From Alicyclobacillus fructus (GTDB lineage Bacteria; Bacillota; Bacilli; Alicyclobacillales; Alicyclobacillaceae): a DNA stretch of 64,000 nt. The translations under genes and the position numbers were made by a program. The notes below the pieces were generated by a model. It saw only the letters and a list, made by a program, of their open reading frames with translations, was not told the DNA's origin and did not search any database. The DNA is taken from the NCBI RefSeq assembly GCF_017329605.1, contig NZ_JAFMTY010000005.1, positions 1-64,000 of the forward strand, read 5' to 3'. This document shows positions 9,617-17,503 of this stretch, one piece after another (position 1 is the first letter of the stretch; every line of letters starts with the position of its first letter).

Positions 9617-10493
9617 CGGCCATGTGGCGCGCATGCTCACCATCGCCGGATCCGACTCGGGCGGCGGCGCCGGCATCCAGGCGGACCTGAAGACAGCCCA
9701 CCAGTTCGGCGTGTACGGCATGAGCGTGCTCACCGCCGTCACGGCGCAGAACACCGTCGGCGTGCAGGCCGTGTATCCGCTGCCCGTGGACATCGTGCGG
9801 GCGCAGTTTGAGTCCGTGCGCGACGATTTGGGCTTTGACGCCATCAAGACGGGCATGCTCGGCGATCGCGCCGCCATCCACGCCGTCGCAGACGCTCTCA
9901 CGGGCGTCGACTGCCCCATCGTCGTGGACCCGGTGATGATCGCGAAGGGCGGCGAGGCGCTGCTCCATCCGGACGATGTCGCGGCCGTGATCGAGCGCAT
10001 GCTGCCCCTCGCCTACGTGGCGACGCCGAATGCGCCGGAGGCGGAGCGGCTGACCGGCATCCCCGTCCGCTCCCTGGCGGACGCAGCGCGGGCCGCCGAG
10101 GCGCTGGCGCGGCTTGGCGCGCGGTATGCCGTGGTCAAAGGCGGTCATCTGGACGGCGCGGGCGATCTCGCCATGGACGTGGTGTTTCACGGTGGCACGT
10201 GGACGGTGTTCGCCGCCCCCCGCGTCCCAAGCCGCAAGACCCACGGCACCGGCTGCACCTTTTCGTCCGCCATCGCCGCGGCCCTCGCGCGCGGAGCGCA
10301 TCCGCTCGAGGCCATCGCCGCGGCGAAGTCGTTCATCTCGCGCGCCATCGCATCGGCCGCCGACTGGGACGTCGGGAGCGGGCACGGGCCGACGGATCAC
10401 AGCCAATGCCCGGTCTTTCCGGATCACATCGAGGCCGGGCGGATGTACGTGTTTGATGGTCGTCAGTTTGCCGAGGCCGCCCTTCCACTGTGA
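9600..10493 (+). CDS. thiD: Hydroxymethylpyrimidine/phosphomethylpyrimidine kinase
   Basis: ThiD phosphorylates HMP and then HMP-P to HMP-PP, the pyrimidine half of thiamine phosphate. The 297-residue ribokinase-fold protein starts with the diagnostic [19 protein letters not shown] block (about residues 13-31). It contains ALGVTG-equivalent strands ([15 protein letters not shown]), a [11 protein letters not shown] phosphate-site segment and the [17 protein letters not shown] anion hole/catalytic motif. The ATG has an AAGGAGG site nine bases upstream, inside the tenA coding region. The product would be combined with thiazole phosphate from ThiM by ThiE, both encoded next. Confidence 0.96.
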   Translation: MFRRPDGHVARMLTIAGSDSGGGAGIQADLKTAHQFGVYGMSVLTAVTAQNTVGVQAVYPLPVDIVRAQFESVRDDLGFDAIKTGMLGDRAAIHAVADALTGVDCPIVVDPVMIAKGGEALLHPDDVAAVIERMLPLAYVATPNAPEAERLTGIPVRSLADAARAAEALARLGARYAVVKGGHLDGAGDLAMDVVFHGGTWTVFAAPRVPSRKTHGTGCTFSSAIAAALARGAHPLEAIAAAKSFISRAIASAADWDVGSGHGPTDHSQCPVFPDHIEAGRMYVFDGRQFAEAALPL

Positions 10494-10516
10494 GCCTCGG
10501 GTGTGAGCCTCGGGCG
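10491..10516 (+). repeat. 13-bp imperfect tandem duplication at the thiD-thiM junction
   Basis: TGAGCCTCGGG occurs twice in a row, separated by TG (10491-10501 and 10504-10514). The first copy contains the thiD stop codon. The duplication lengthens the spacer before the thiM ribosome-binding site GAAGGGAG and looks like a slippage product. Confidence 0.7.
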
Positions 10517-10531
10517 AAGGGAGAACCACTC

Positions 10532-11335
10532 ATGCAAATCGGACACTGGCTTGAGCGCGTGCGCGCGGAGCGCCCGCTCGTCCACAACATCACGAATCTC
10601 GTCGTGACGAACATCGCGGCAAACACCCTGCTCGCCCTCGGCGCCTCGCCCGTGATGGCACACGCGCACGAGGAGGTCGCGGACATGGCTTCCATCGCGC
10701 GCGCCATCGCGCTCAACCTGGGCACGCTCGACCCGTACGTCGTGACGAGCATGGATCTGGCGAGCGAGGCCGCCAACCGCCGCGGCGTGCCGATTGTGCT
10801 CGATCCCGTCGGCGCCGGCGCCACACCGTACCGGACGGGCGCCGCCATGCGCCTGCTCGACACGCGGAGGGTCCAAGTCCTGCGCGGCAATCAGGGCGAG
10901 ATCGGCGTCCTCACGGGCGCGGGCGGCGAGGTGGCGGGCGTCGACGCGAAGGGCGCGGGTGCGGGCCTGGTCGACGCGATGAGGCGGTTCGCGCGCGCTC
11001 GCGGCCTCATCGTCGCGGCGACGGGAGAACAGGATCTCGTGACCGACGGCGAAGTGGTGTACGAACTCGCAAACGGCCACCCGTGGGAGGCGAGCATCAC
11101 AGGCTCCGGCTGCTCGCTCACGGCCGTGATCGGCGCGTTTGTCGGCGTCTCGGATGGGACAAAGGGCGGCCTCCTCGAGGCGACCGTGGCCGCCATCACG
11201 TGTTTCAACGTGGCAGCCGAGATGGCGGCGGAAGGCGCAGGGGGACCGGGGAGCTTTCAGGTGCGGCTGCTCGATGCGTTGCACGCTTTGACCGCGCGCG
11301 ACGTCGACGCACGCGCGCGCATTCGGAGGGGATAG
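10532..11335 (+). CDS. thiM: Hydroxyethylthiazole kinase
   Basis: ThiM phosphorylates the salvaged thiazole alcohol. The 267-residue protein opens with the family signature PLVHNITNLVVTNIAANTLL and ends with the ITGSGCSLTAVIGAFV motif carrying the catalytic cysteine/anion hole. The ATG at 10532 is chosen because GAAGGGAG lies eight bases upstream; the frame extends further but lacks homology there. ThiM together with TenA and ThiD gives this operon a salvage character; no de novo thiC or thiG is in the window. Confidence 0.96.
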   Translation: MQIGHWLERVRAERPLVHNITNLVVTNIAANTLLALGASPVMAHAHEEVADMASIARAIALNLGTLDPYVVTSMDLASEAANRRGVPIVLDPVGAGATPYRTGAAMRLLDTRRVQVLRGNQGEIGVLTGAGGEVAGVDAKGAGAGLVDAMRRFARARGLIVAATGEQDLVTDGEVVYELANGHPWEASITGSGCSLTAVIGAFVGVSDGTKGGLLEATVAAITCFNVAAEMAAEGAGGPGSFQVRLLDALHALTARDVDARARIRRG

Positions 11336-11342
11336 TGGGCAG

Positions 11343-11972
11343 ATGACAGGACAGGATTTCGCGGACAAGCTTCGCGTGTATCTCGTGACGGACGACCGGC
11401 CGGACCACGACGAGGTGGTCGCCATCGTGGAACAGGCGCTCGCAGGCGGCGTGACGTGCGTGCAACTGCGGCGCAAACGGGAAGACGGCGGGCCGATGCT
11501 CAAGCTCGCCGTCCGCCTGCGGGAACTCGCGTCCGCTCACGGCGCGCTCTTCATCGTGAACGACCGCGTCGACATCGCGCTCTTGTCGGGCGCGGACGGA
11601 GTGCACGTGGGGCAGACGGACCTCCCGGCGCGCCTGGTCAAGGCTCGCTTCCCCGAGCTTCTGGTCGGCGTCTCGGCGCGATCCGTCGAGGAAGCGGTGC
11701 GAGCCGAACAAGACGGCGCGGATTACCTCGGGGTGGGCTCCGTGTATCCGACGGCGACGAAGGACGACGCCGTCCTGACGGGCCTCGAGACGCTCGCCGC
11801 CTGCAGGCGCGCTGTCCACGTCCCCATCGTCGGCATTGGCGGGATCACCGTCGAGCGAGCGGCAGACGTGCTGGCCGCGGGCGCGGACGGCGTAGCGGTG
11901 GTCTCCGCCATCATGTCAGCGCAAGATCCGAAGGCTGCGGCCGCAGCGTTGGCGCAGAGGGCGATCTCGTGA
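11343..11972 (+). CDS. thiE: Thiamine-phosphate synthase
   Basis: ThiE joins HMP-PP and thiazole phosphate to give thiamine phosphate. The 209-residue TIM-barrel protein shows LRVYLVTDDRP at the N-terminus, CVQLRRK for the diphosphate site, FIVNDRVDIALLSGADGVHVGQTDL, GVSARSVEEA, DYLGVGSVYPTATK and PIVGIGGIT, all standard ThiE blocks. It is the last gene of tenA-thiD-thiM-thiE, seven bases after thiM, and is convergent with the ger operon. No clear terminator is visible in the short gap that follows. Confidence 0.97.
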   Translation: MTGQDFADKLRVYLVTDDRPDHDEVVAIVEQALAGGVTCVQLRRKREDGGPMLKLAVRLRELASAHGALFIVNDRVDIALLSGADGVHVGQTDLPARLVKARFPELLVGVSARSVEEAVRAEQDGADYLGVGSVYPTATKDDAVLTGLETLAACRRAVHVPIVGIGGITVERAADVLAAGADGVAVVSAIMSAQDPKAAAAALAQRAIS

Positions 11973-12013
11973 ACCAGGAAGGGCAGAGCCTCGGTGTGTA
12001 AATGGTTGCGTCG

Positions 12014-13120
12014 TCAGCCCCCCTTCCTGGCTCTACGTTTCAGATGGAACCGGACGCGCTGCAATGTCAATCCCAACAACGGCACACCCACCACCGTAAA
12101 CAAGAGGTAAGATGGTCCGACGTGTTCGATGAAATACGCCATCTGGGCGACATTGCGATAAAAATACAATCCGCCCACAAACATCGCCGTTCCGGTAGGT
12201 AACACCGCCCAGCGGTAGTCGCGCGTCTTACAAAGGTCTTGAATTCCCGTGCACATCGCCAAATGGATGACGGCCAACTTCGAGATGATAGTCATCAAAA
12301 CGGCAATTCCATAGATTGTATCTAATCGTTCGATGAAACGCCCGATGCGTACAACGCGAATCAACTCCAACACTGGGTATTGCAGATAACGCACCGTATA
12401 TCCGAACACGCCAACGGTCAGGAGGACCACGATGAGAATCAGCACTGTGGATATCGAGGCTGCGATCACGATGTCGTTGGGAAGCTTCTCGGGTGATCGC
12501 AAATTAGGAACCAATTGGATGGCAAGCGAAAATTCCAACCCATAGACGAACATCGAGACAATCGAAGCCTTCCATACCGGCAGCCAACCACTCGAAAAAA
12601 CAGGATAAAACTGATGGACGTCGCACAGAGTTAAGGGTAAGAGAATCAGGAGCGGGAGTACCACAGCGGCGAGCGGAACGATAAATTCGTTCGCGCGTGC
12701 AAAGGACTCAATGCCTACATAGGCAATGTAGGCGACGCTGGCGCAGCCGATAACCGCCACAGCAGTTTCCGATGTATAGGGCAACGAGACCATGGTCACA
12801 AAGAGTGTAAACTCCCGCGCCACCACTGTCCCGACCACAAAAACCACTGAAACGTACCATATAATTAATACATTACCTATTGCAGACCCCGCCGTCGCAA
12901 GGAGCGCACCGGTTACCCGCAAGTTGGGAAATTTTTTAACATGCACACGAGCAATGCCCGCCGAGAGCAGTCCTCCAACAAACAATGAAGGAACGGCCAT
13001 CCACGCATCCGTCACGGTGAACTCCGTGATCACAGAGGGAATGACAAGAACCCCGGTCCCCATGGTCAACCATATGAGAAGCAGGATCAGTTGATATCGA
13101 GATATCTGTTCTTTTCTCAT
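12014..13120 (-). CDS. gerB: Spore germination permease, GerAB/GerB family
   Basis: A 368-residue APC-superfamily membrane protein with about ten hydrophobic segments, starting KEQISRYQLILLLIWLTMGTG in the pattern of GerAB/GerKB. Together with a GerA and a GerC protein it would form an inner-membrane nutrient receptor of the spore; the B subunit binds germinants in characterised receptors. It is the last gene of ger operon 1 and follows a 55-codon membrane-protein gene by only three bases. The DNA of this operon is visibly richer in A+T than the thi and cyd genes on either side. Confidence 0.93.
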   Translation of the reverse strand: MRKEQISRYQLILLLIWLTMGTGVLVIPSVITEFTVTDAWMAVPSLFVGGLLSAGIARVHVKKFPNLRVTGALLATAGSAIGNVLIIWYVSVVFVVGTVVAREFTLFVTMVSLPYTSETAVAVIGCASVAYIAYVGIESFARANEFIVPLAAVVLPLLILLPLTLCDVHQFYPVFSSGWLPVWKASIVSMFVYGLEFSLAIQLVPNLRSPEKLPNDIVIAASISTVLILIVVLLTVGVFGYTVRYLQYPVLELIRVVRIGRFIERLDTIYGIAVLMTIISKLAVIHLAMCTGIQDLCKTRDYRWAVLPTGTAMFVGGLYFYRNVAQMAYFIEHVGPSYLLFTVVGVPLLGLTLQRVRFHLKRRARKGG

Positions 13121-13123
13121 GGC

Positions 13124-13291
13124 TCACAACCCAAATAACCATTCGGTGGCCGTCCCAAATACGAGTTCCAACGGGTAGAGGGGTTGAAGGTCTGGCCACC
13201 ACTGGAACATCAGCGCCAAATACGCAATCACTACAAAGCATACGCTCAACAACCAAACGAGGATTGGCCCCCAAGTGGGTCTCTTGACCAC
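13124..13291 (-). CDS. Small membrane protein in ger operon 1
   Basis: A 55-residue product from a GTG start with a strong GAGGGGGG site six bases upstream. It has two hydrophobic stretches (about residues 8-28, GPILVWLLSVCFVVIAYLAL, and a weaker one at 38-52) and no cytoplasmic domain. It lies between gerC and gerB, 14 bases after gerC and three before gerB, so it is co-transcribed with the receptor. Some ger operons encode a small fourth D subunit with two membrane spans, and this is a candidate for such a subunit. I do not recognise a named family with confidence. Confidence 0.65.
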   Translation of the reverse strand: MVKRPTWGPILVWLLSVCFVVIAYLALMFQWWPDLQPLYPLELVFGTATEWLFGL

Positions 13292-13305
13292 GTAATCCCC
13301 CCTCT

Positions 13306-14439
13306 TCACCCCGGCGATCGAGTCGACAGTCCAGAGTGGACGATGTGAGGATGAATGACATAAGACACGTCGCATTTCTTCCACCAGGATGGATCCTTGC
13401 GCTCCAATATGCGAAACAACTGGGGTGCTGTTCGATACAGCGACATTCGCCACAGATTGACGTCAGCGGAGCGCATACGCATGATGCACTGATGTATATC
13501 GCGCTGAATGTCGCGTCCCGCCTGATCTTCAAGGACCTTAAAAGTCGTTCGATCAGCGACATGCCCCGGACTCATCGCCTCGATATAACCGTTGCCCCAC
13601 CAATTTACAGTGACGTACAGCTTGTTTTTATGATACCTAAACCCAAACGTTGTATGCGTATGCCCCCACCTGATACAAATTTGACCTTCTTTACCTCTAT
13701 ACGGGTCTTGAAACACGATTTTTTGGACCAAATTGCGCGTATCTCCTAGCAGCCAAAGTGCTCCATTGTCTCGAGGAGGGCAGATAGACCACCACGCTAT
13801 GCCTCCCCGGGGATCCACAAATACGAGACCTGCAACCCAATTGGCCGCCTGTGGATCAAGCCACGGTAAATGGGCAACTCCGTATGGAGCATTCCAGTCG
13901 CGCAGCATGCGGAATTGTTCCGCCCGAAAAGCGTCCGTGCATGCTTCCCAATTTTGAATCGCCTGCCGGATCGTGATGGCAAGCGGTGTTTCGCTTCGAT
14001 TGGAAATGGTCCAAATTTGGTCGGCATCTCCTCGAACTACGACCACCATCTGATTCAAGCGTAATTCGCGGTTTCGTTCTAGTTCGTCCAGCATGGATGC
14101 AAACCTATCGGAGATCACCCTGTCGCTCAACACAACTAACGTGTTGTGCGACAGATAGATGCGCTTGTCAAGCTTTTTTTGGATGTTTTCCAGAGCGGAG
14201 GCCATGCTCAATCCTTCTCCAGTGACCAACATGTCCTGATTTTGATTCGCAGACGTGTTGTCTGAACCGGATTCGCTGGACCTCATGATGTCACATGTCA
14301 CACGCAAGTGGTGATTAGAGGTCTCGTCCATCGACATTCCAACGACCACAGCAAGGTCTTCCACTTCGCTGTAGTCGCCGCAGCTCGTTACCACGCATGT
14401 AACCGCCATCACCAACACCACCAGCCAATAGCGTTTCAA
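13306..14439 (-). CDS. gerC: Ger(x)C family spore germination lipoprotein
   Basis: A 377-residue protein with a lipoprotein signal peptide ending VTCVVTSC (lipid-modified Cys20), followed by the GerC N-terminal domain (YSEVEDLAVVVGMSMDE). A C-terminal Ger_C domain follows, with DIQRDIHQCIMRMRSADVNLWRMS. GerC proteins are the outer, lipid-anchored subunits of nutrient germinant receptors. Lipidation would need Lgt, encoded at 36577-37398. The gene starts nine bases after gerA. Confidence 0.92.
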   Translation of the reverse strand: MKRYWLVVLVMAVTCVVTSCGDYSEVEDLAVVVGMSMDETSNHHLRVTCDIMRSSESGSDNTSANQNQDMLVTGEGLSMASALENIQKKLDKRIYLSHNTLVVLSDRVISDRFASMLDELERNRELRLNQMVVVVRGDADQIWTISNRSETPLAITIRQAIQNWEACTDAFRAEQFRMLRDWNAPYGVAHLPWLDPQAANWVAGLVFVDPRGGIAWWSICPPRDNGALWLLGDTRNLVQKIVFQDPYRGKEGQICIRWGHTHTTFGFRYHKNKLYVTVNWWGNGYIEAMSPGHVADRTTFKVLEDQAGRDIQRDIHQCIMRMRSADVNLWRMSLYRTAPQLFRILERKDPSWWKKCDVSYVIHPHIVHSGLSTRSPG

Positions 14440-14448
14440 CGGCCGAAT

Positions 14449-15921
14449 CTACCTCCGTCCGCGTGCTCGCTTTCGGTCCATAGGTTCATATTCCTGGGGA
14501 CGACGGCCCATATCCCACCATGGCGCACGCACCAGAGCGTCTTTCCAATCCGTCAAAAGGGTTGGACCAACAGGTGCCAGATATGGAACGCCAAAAGAAC
14601 GAATGGATGCAAGGTGAACAATCAACACTATCCCCAGAATCGCGACACCATAAAGCCCAAATACGCCTGCACACAGGACAAACACAAATTGTAACAAGCG
14701 TGTCGCCTGCACCATCCCTAAGGCAGGCGCGGTAAAGGAGGCGATCCCAGTGGCGGCGACAATGATGATCATGCCTGCGGACACGATCCCGGCGCGCACT
14801 GCAGCCTCTCCGATGACCAAGGTGCCCACAATGCTCACGGACTGCCCCACGGCTCTAGGCAGTCTCGTTCCCGCCTCCCTCAAGGCTTCAAATGCGAACA
14901 TCATGAAGAGCGCTTCAAAAACCGTCGGAAAAGGGATCCCGGCGCGCTGCGAACTGATCTTTTGAACGAGAGGCGTAGGAATCAAATCTTGGTTATACGT
15001 CAACAACGAGACATACACGGCCGGAAGTAGTACCGATGACCAAAACATGATGTGACGCAGGAGACGAAGTGGCAAAGCGAGCGTGTAATGCATATAGTAG
15101 TCTTCCGGCGACGTGATGAATTGCGCGAATGTCGCGGGGAGCACCATGCACATGGGGGTGCCGTCCACGATAATCGCGATTCTTCCCTGCAGCAGACCCG
15201 ACACCACGCGTTCGGGCCGTTCCGTTTCCTCAATGGTTGGAAAAATCGTCCTTGGCGCATCTGCAATCCATTCCCTGACCACATTCATGTCAACCACACC
15301 ATCAATACACACCTTGGATAATCGCGAGCAGACCTCTTGAACCAGTCGGGGCTTCGTAATACCTTCGACATATACGAGGGAAACCGTCGTTCTGGTGCGC
15401 TCGCCAATAGTGAAATCGAGTATCCTGAGGTCTGGTGAACGTAATCTCTTTCGTACTAAGGCGATATTGAGTACGCGGTTCTCCACGAACGCCTCTTGCG
15501 GCCCCTGTAACGTCGGTTCGTTTTCCGCACGCTCAACCTGGCGACCTGGCCAGGACTCGACATCCCAGATGAAAGCTGTTCCGAGTCCGTCTTGAAAGAG
15601 AACCGCCTTCCCTCCCAGCACGGCTGTGACCACGTCGTCTAGTTTCTCCGTTGCGGTCATTGACATCCATAGTGCCTGCTGCCCCAAGTGCTTCAAGGAT
15701 GATATAGATTTTTTTGACATTTCTTCCATACGCAAAATCGAGAGTCCTATTTGAATACGCTCTGCAGCCACAAGACCGTCGATCCACACAACGAGAGCGA
15801 GGGATCCGTTCCATTCAAATGGCATTCGCTTGAGGTCAGGCGCGGAGGCTAAACAAGCCTGGAGCATCAACCAGTTGTCTTCGACTCGCTTCGACAGCAG
15901 CCCATTTGCTCTGCCTGTCAT
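14449..15921 (-). CDS. gerA: Spore germination protein, GerA/KA family
   Basis: A 490-residue GerA-type subunit. It has an N-terminal cytoplasmic region, then the conserved core with ILDFTIGERTRTTVSLVYVEGI and RIAIIVDGTPMCMVLPATFAQF. The membrane region begins near residue 290 (LRHIMFWSSVLLPAVYVSLL) and contains EALREAGTRLPRAVGQSVSIVG, the best-conserved block of the family. It starts a gerA-gerC-small-gerB operon. The order gerA-gerC-gerB differs from the gerA-gerB-gerC order of Bacillus subtilis but is the same as in the second operon in this window. Confidence 0.94.
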   Translation of the reverse strand: MTGRANGLLSKRVEDNWLMLQACLASAPDLKRMPFEWNGSLALVVWIDGLVAAERIQIGLSILRMEEMSKKSISSLKHLGQQALWMSMTATEKLDDVVTAVLGGKAVLFQDGLGTAFIWDVESWPGRQVERAENEPTLQGPQEAFVENRVLNIALVRKRLRSPDLRILDFTIGERTRTTVSLVYVEGITKPRLVQEVCSRLSKVCIDGVVDMNVVREWIADAPRTIFPTIEETERPERVVSGLLQGRIAIIVDGTPMCMVLPATFAQFITSPEDYYMHYTLALPLRLLRHIMFWSSVLLPAVYVSLLTYNQDLIPTPLVQKISSQRAGIPFPTVFEALFMMFAFEALREAGTRLPRAVGQSVSIVGTLVIGEAAVRAGIVSAGMIIIVAATGIASFTAPALGMVQATRLLQFVFVLCAGVFGLYGVAILGIVLIVHLASIRSFGVPYLAPVGPTLLTDWKDALVRAPWWDMGRRPQEYEPMDRKRARGRR

Positions 15922-15958
15922 CTTGCATCACCAGCGTATCTGGAATGCGATTCTCCCG

Positions 15959-15988
15959 TAGCTTTCACCAAACTCGATTTCCCTATGC
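15959..15988 (-). promoter_or_regulatory. Possible sigma-G promoter of ger operon 1
   Basis: On the minus strand GCATA (15984-15988) is followed, 18 bases later, by AAAGCTA (15959-15965). This fits the forespore sigma-G pattern of a GnATA-type -35 and a CATnnTA-type -10 only in part. The predicted start is about 30 bases before the gerA ATG. Forespore expression is expected for ger operons, which is the main reason to list it. Confidence 0.35.
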
Positions 15989-15990
15989 AT

Positions 15991-17394
15991 CTAGACGAGC
16001 GGGCACCCTGTAATCCTCGCAACCTCGGCATCCCAAGCAACAAGATCGCTCTGATCCAAGGCGTGAATCGAAGGCTTACCGAGCGCTCGTAGTCCGACGC
16101 CTATCTCGTCGGCACACGCCAAAAGAAATTTTGCCAACGACTCTGCTCCCGCGCGGACGTCAAACCTCGTTGGAATCTCCGCATTGGCCCACGCGATCTG
16201 GGTCGGAGGTTCGAACGGAAGTGTGCGTGTGAGTTGAGTGTGCACGACGGAAAATAGTGCAGCTGTTCCCATGTAAACCGCTGAGGCGCCCAAACAGAGC
16301 GCTTTCATAATGTCCCCCGGCGTTCGAATTCCTCCCGAGATGATGAGGTCGACCCGATCCTGGTACCCTCGCGCCCGCAGAAATCGAGCAGCGCGACAAA
16401 GGGCGGAGAGTGTGGGAATTCCAAAATCGTCAACGAGCACTGCGGGAGACGCATGAGTTCCACCCTGTGCCCCATCGACCACAATCACATCTGCGCCAGC
16501 TTTCACTGCCCACTCGATGTCTTGCTCGATGTAGTGACTCGCCGGAATCTTAACCGCAATGGGGGCTCCTCCACTTATTTTTCTTAATCTTCTGATTAGA
16601 TTGCGGAAGGCGAGCATTCGCTCGACTTCGGGATGGCCGGCCGGTATATAAGCTACGTCCGACTCATCGGTCAGCCCCAAGTCTCTGCGGGCGGCTCGAT
16701 CCAGACCTTTCGCGGACACAAAAGTTCCGGAACCGACATTCGCTCCTTGTCCGAAGCGAATTTCAATCATGTGTGCTCGCTGGAATACCGATTCGTCCCC
16801 CCGCCATGGCGCGCGATGGTACTGAACCACCCATTTGTCTGCCGAGTGCGTCCATTCCGCTACGACGGGTCCTTGCCCCACATTGCATGCCGTTCCGGCT
16901 TTGGCTGTGCCAAGCGCAATCGCTTGGACAATGGGCTTCCGTAAAGCAACACCGTATCCCATGGCACTGACGAGAATAGGCATCGACAGGTGCAGCGGTC
17001 GTTTACAGTGTCGGCCAATGGTGACCTGAAGATCCACTGGATCCGTCAACTCAAGAGGACGACGACGAAGAGGACCCGGAGTGATGAGCAGTCCGTCAAA
17101 ATGCGGGAAGGGGCGTCCTGTCCCAATCGGCTTTTCTAACGCTCGTCCGCTTTGCGCGCGCAACTCATTTTCCAACATCCATTGTAGACCAAATTTTTTA
17201 AGCGCCGTGTAACCCTCTAGCAGATTGTTCGTATAAGGGTCTCGAAATACAACTTCTGTGAATCTACGCACCGCCAGTCTGAAGAAAGTCCGAAATAGCC
17301 ATGGAGATAACAATAGCAGAAAGAGGAAAGTGACGCCCAACTCGACCCCAATGACGATGTATACACTTTGGAGAAACTCCACCCTGCTTCCCAT
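15991..17394 (-). CDS. Membrane-anchored FMN-binding glutamate synthase-family protein (YerD-like)
   Basis: A 467-residue protein with one or two N-terminal membrane segments (about residues 10-35, VIGVELGVTFLFLLLLSPWLF). A Glu_synthase central/FMN TIM-barrel domain follows, with APIAVKIPASHYIEQDIEWA, DVIVVDGAQGGTHASPA and LIISGGIRTPGDIMKALCLGA. It resembles YerD and archaeal-type glutamate synthase domains. It lacks the glutaminase domain and the full set of Fe-S cysteines, so classical glutamate synthase activity is doubtful. Role unknown; an FMN-dependent membrane-associated oxidoreductase is the safest description. It sits between ger operon 1 and cydC in the A+T-richer block. Confidence 0.82.
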   Translation of the reverse strand: MGSRVEFLQSVYIVIGVELGVTFLFLLLLSPWLFRTFFRLAVRRFTEVVFRDPYTNNLLEGYTALKKFGLQWMLENELRAQSGRALEKPIGTGRPFPHFDGLLITPGPLRRRPLELTDPVDLQVTIGRHCKRPLHLSMPILVSAMGYGVALRKPIVQAIALGTAKAGTACNVGQGPVVAEWTHSADKWVVQYHRAPWRGDESVFQRAHMIEIRFGQGANVGSGTFVSAKGLDRAARRDLGLTDESDVAYIPAGHPEVERMLAFRNLIRRLRKISGGAPIAVKIPASHYIEQDIEWAVKAGADVIVVDGAQGGTHASPAVLVDDFGIPTLSALCRAARFLRARGYQDRVDLIISGGIRTPGDIMKALCLGASAVYMGTAALFSVVHTQLTRTLPFEPPTQIAWANAEIPTRFDVRAGAESLAKFLLACADEIGVGLRALGKPSIHALDQSDLVAWDAEVARITGCPLV

Positions 17395-17503
17395 ACGTGC
17401 CTCCTGAACCAGATGGAACGCACCATCACGTGTGGTCTCCTGCGATATGCCGCCTCTCCTCTTAGTCTCGGCATCTAAACCTCTTCCTACACGTCATACC
17501 GGC

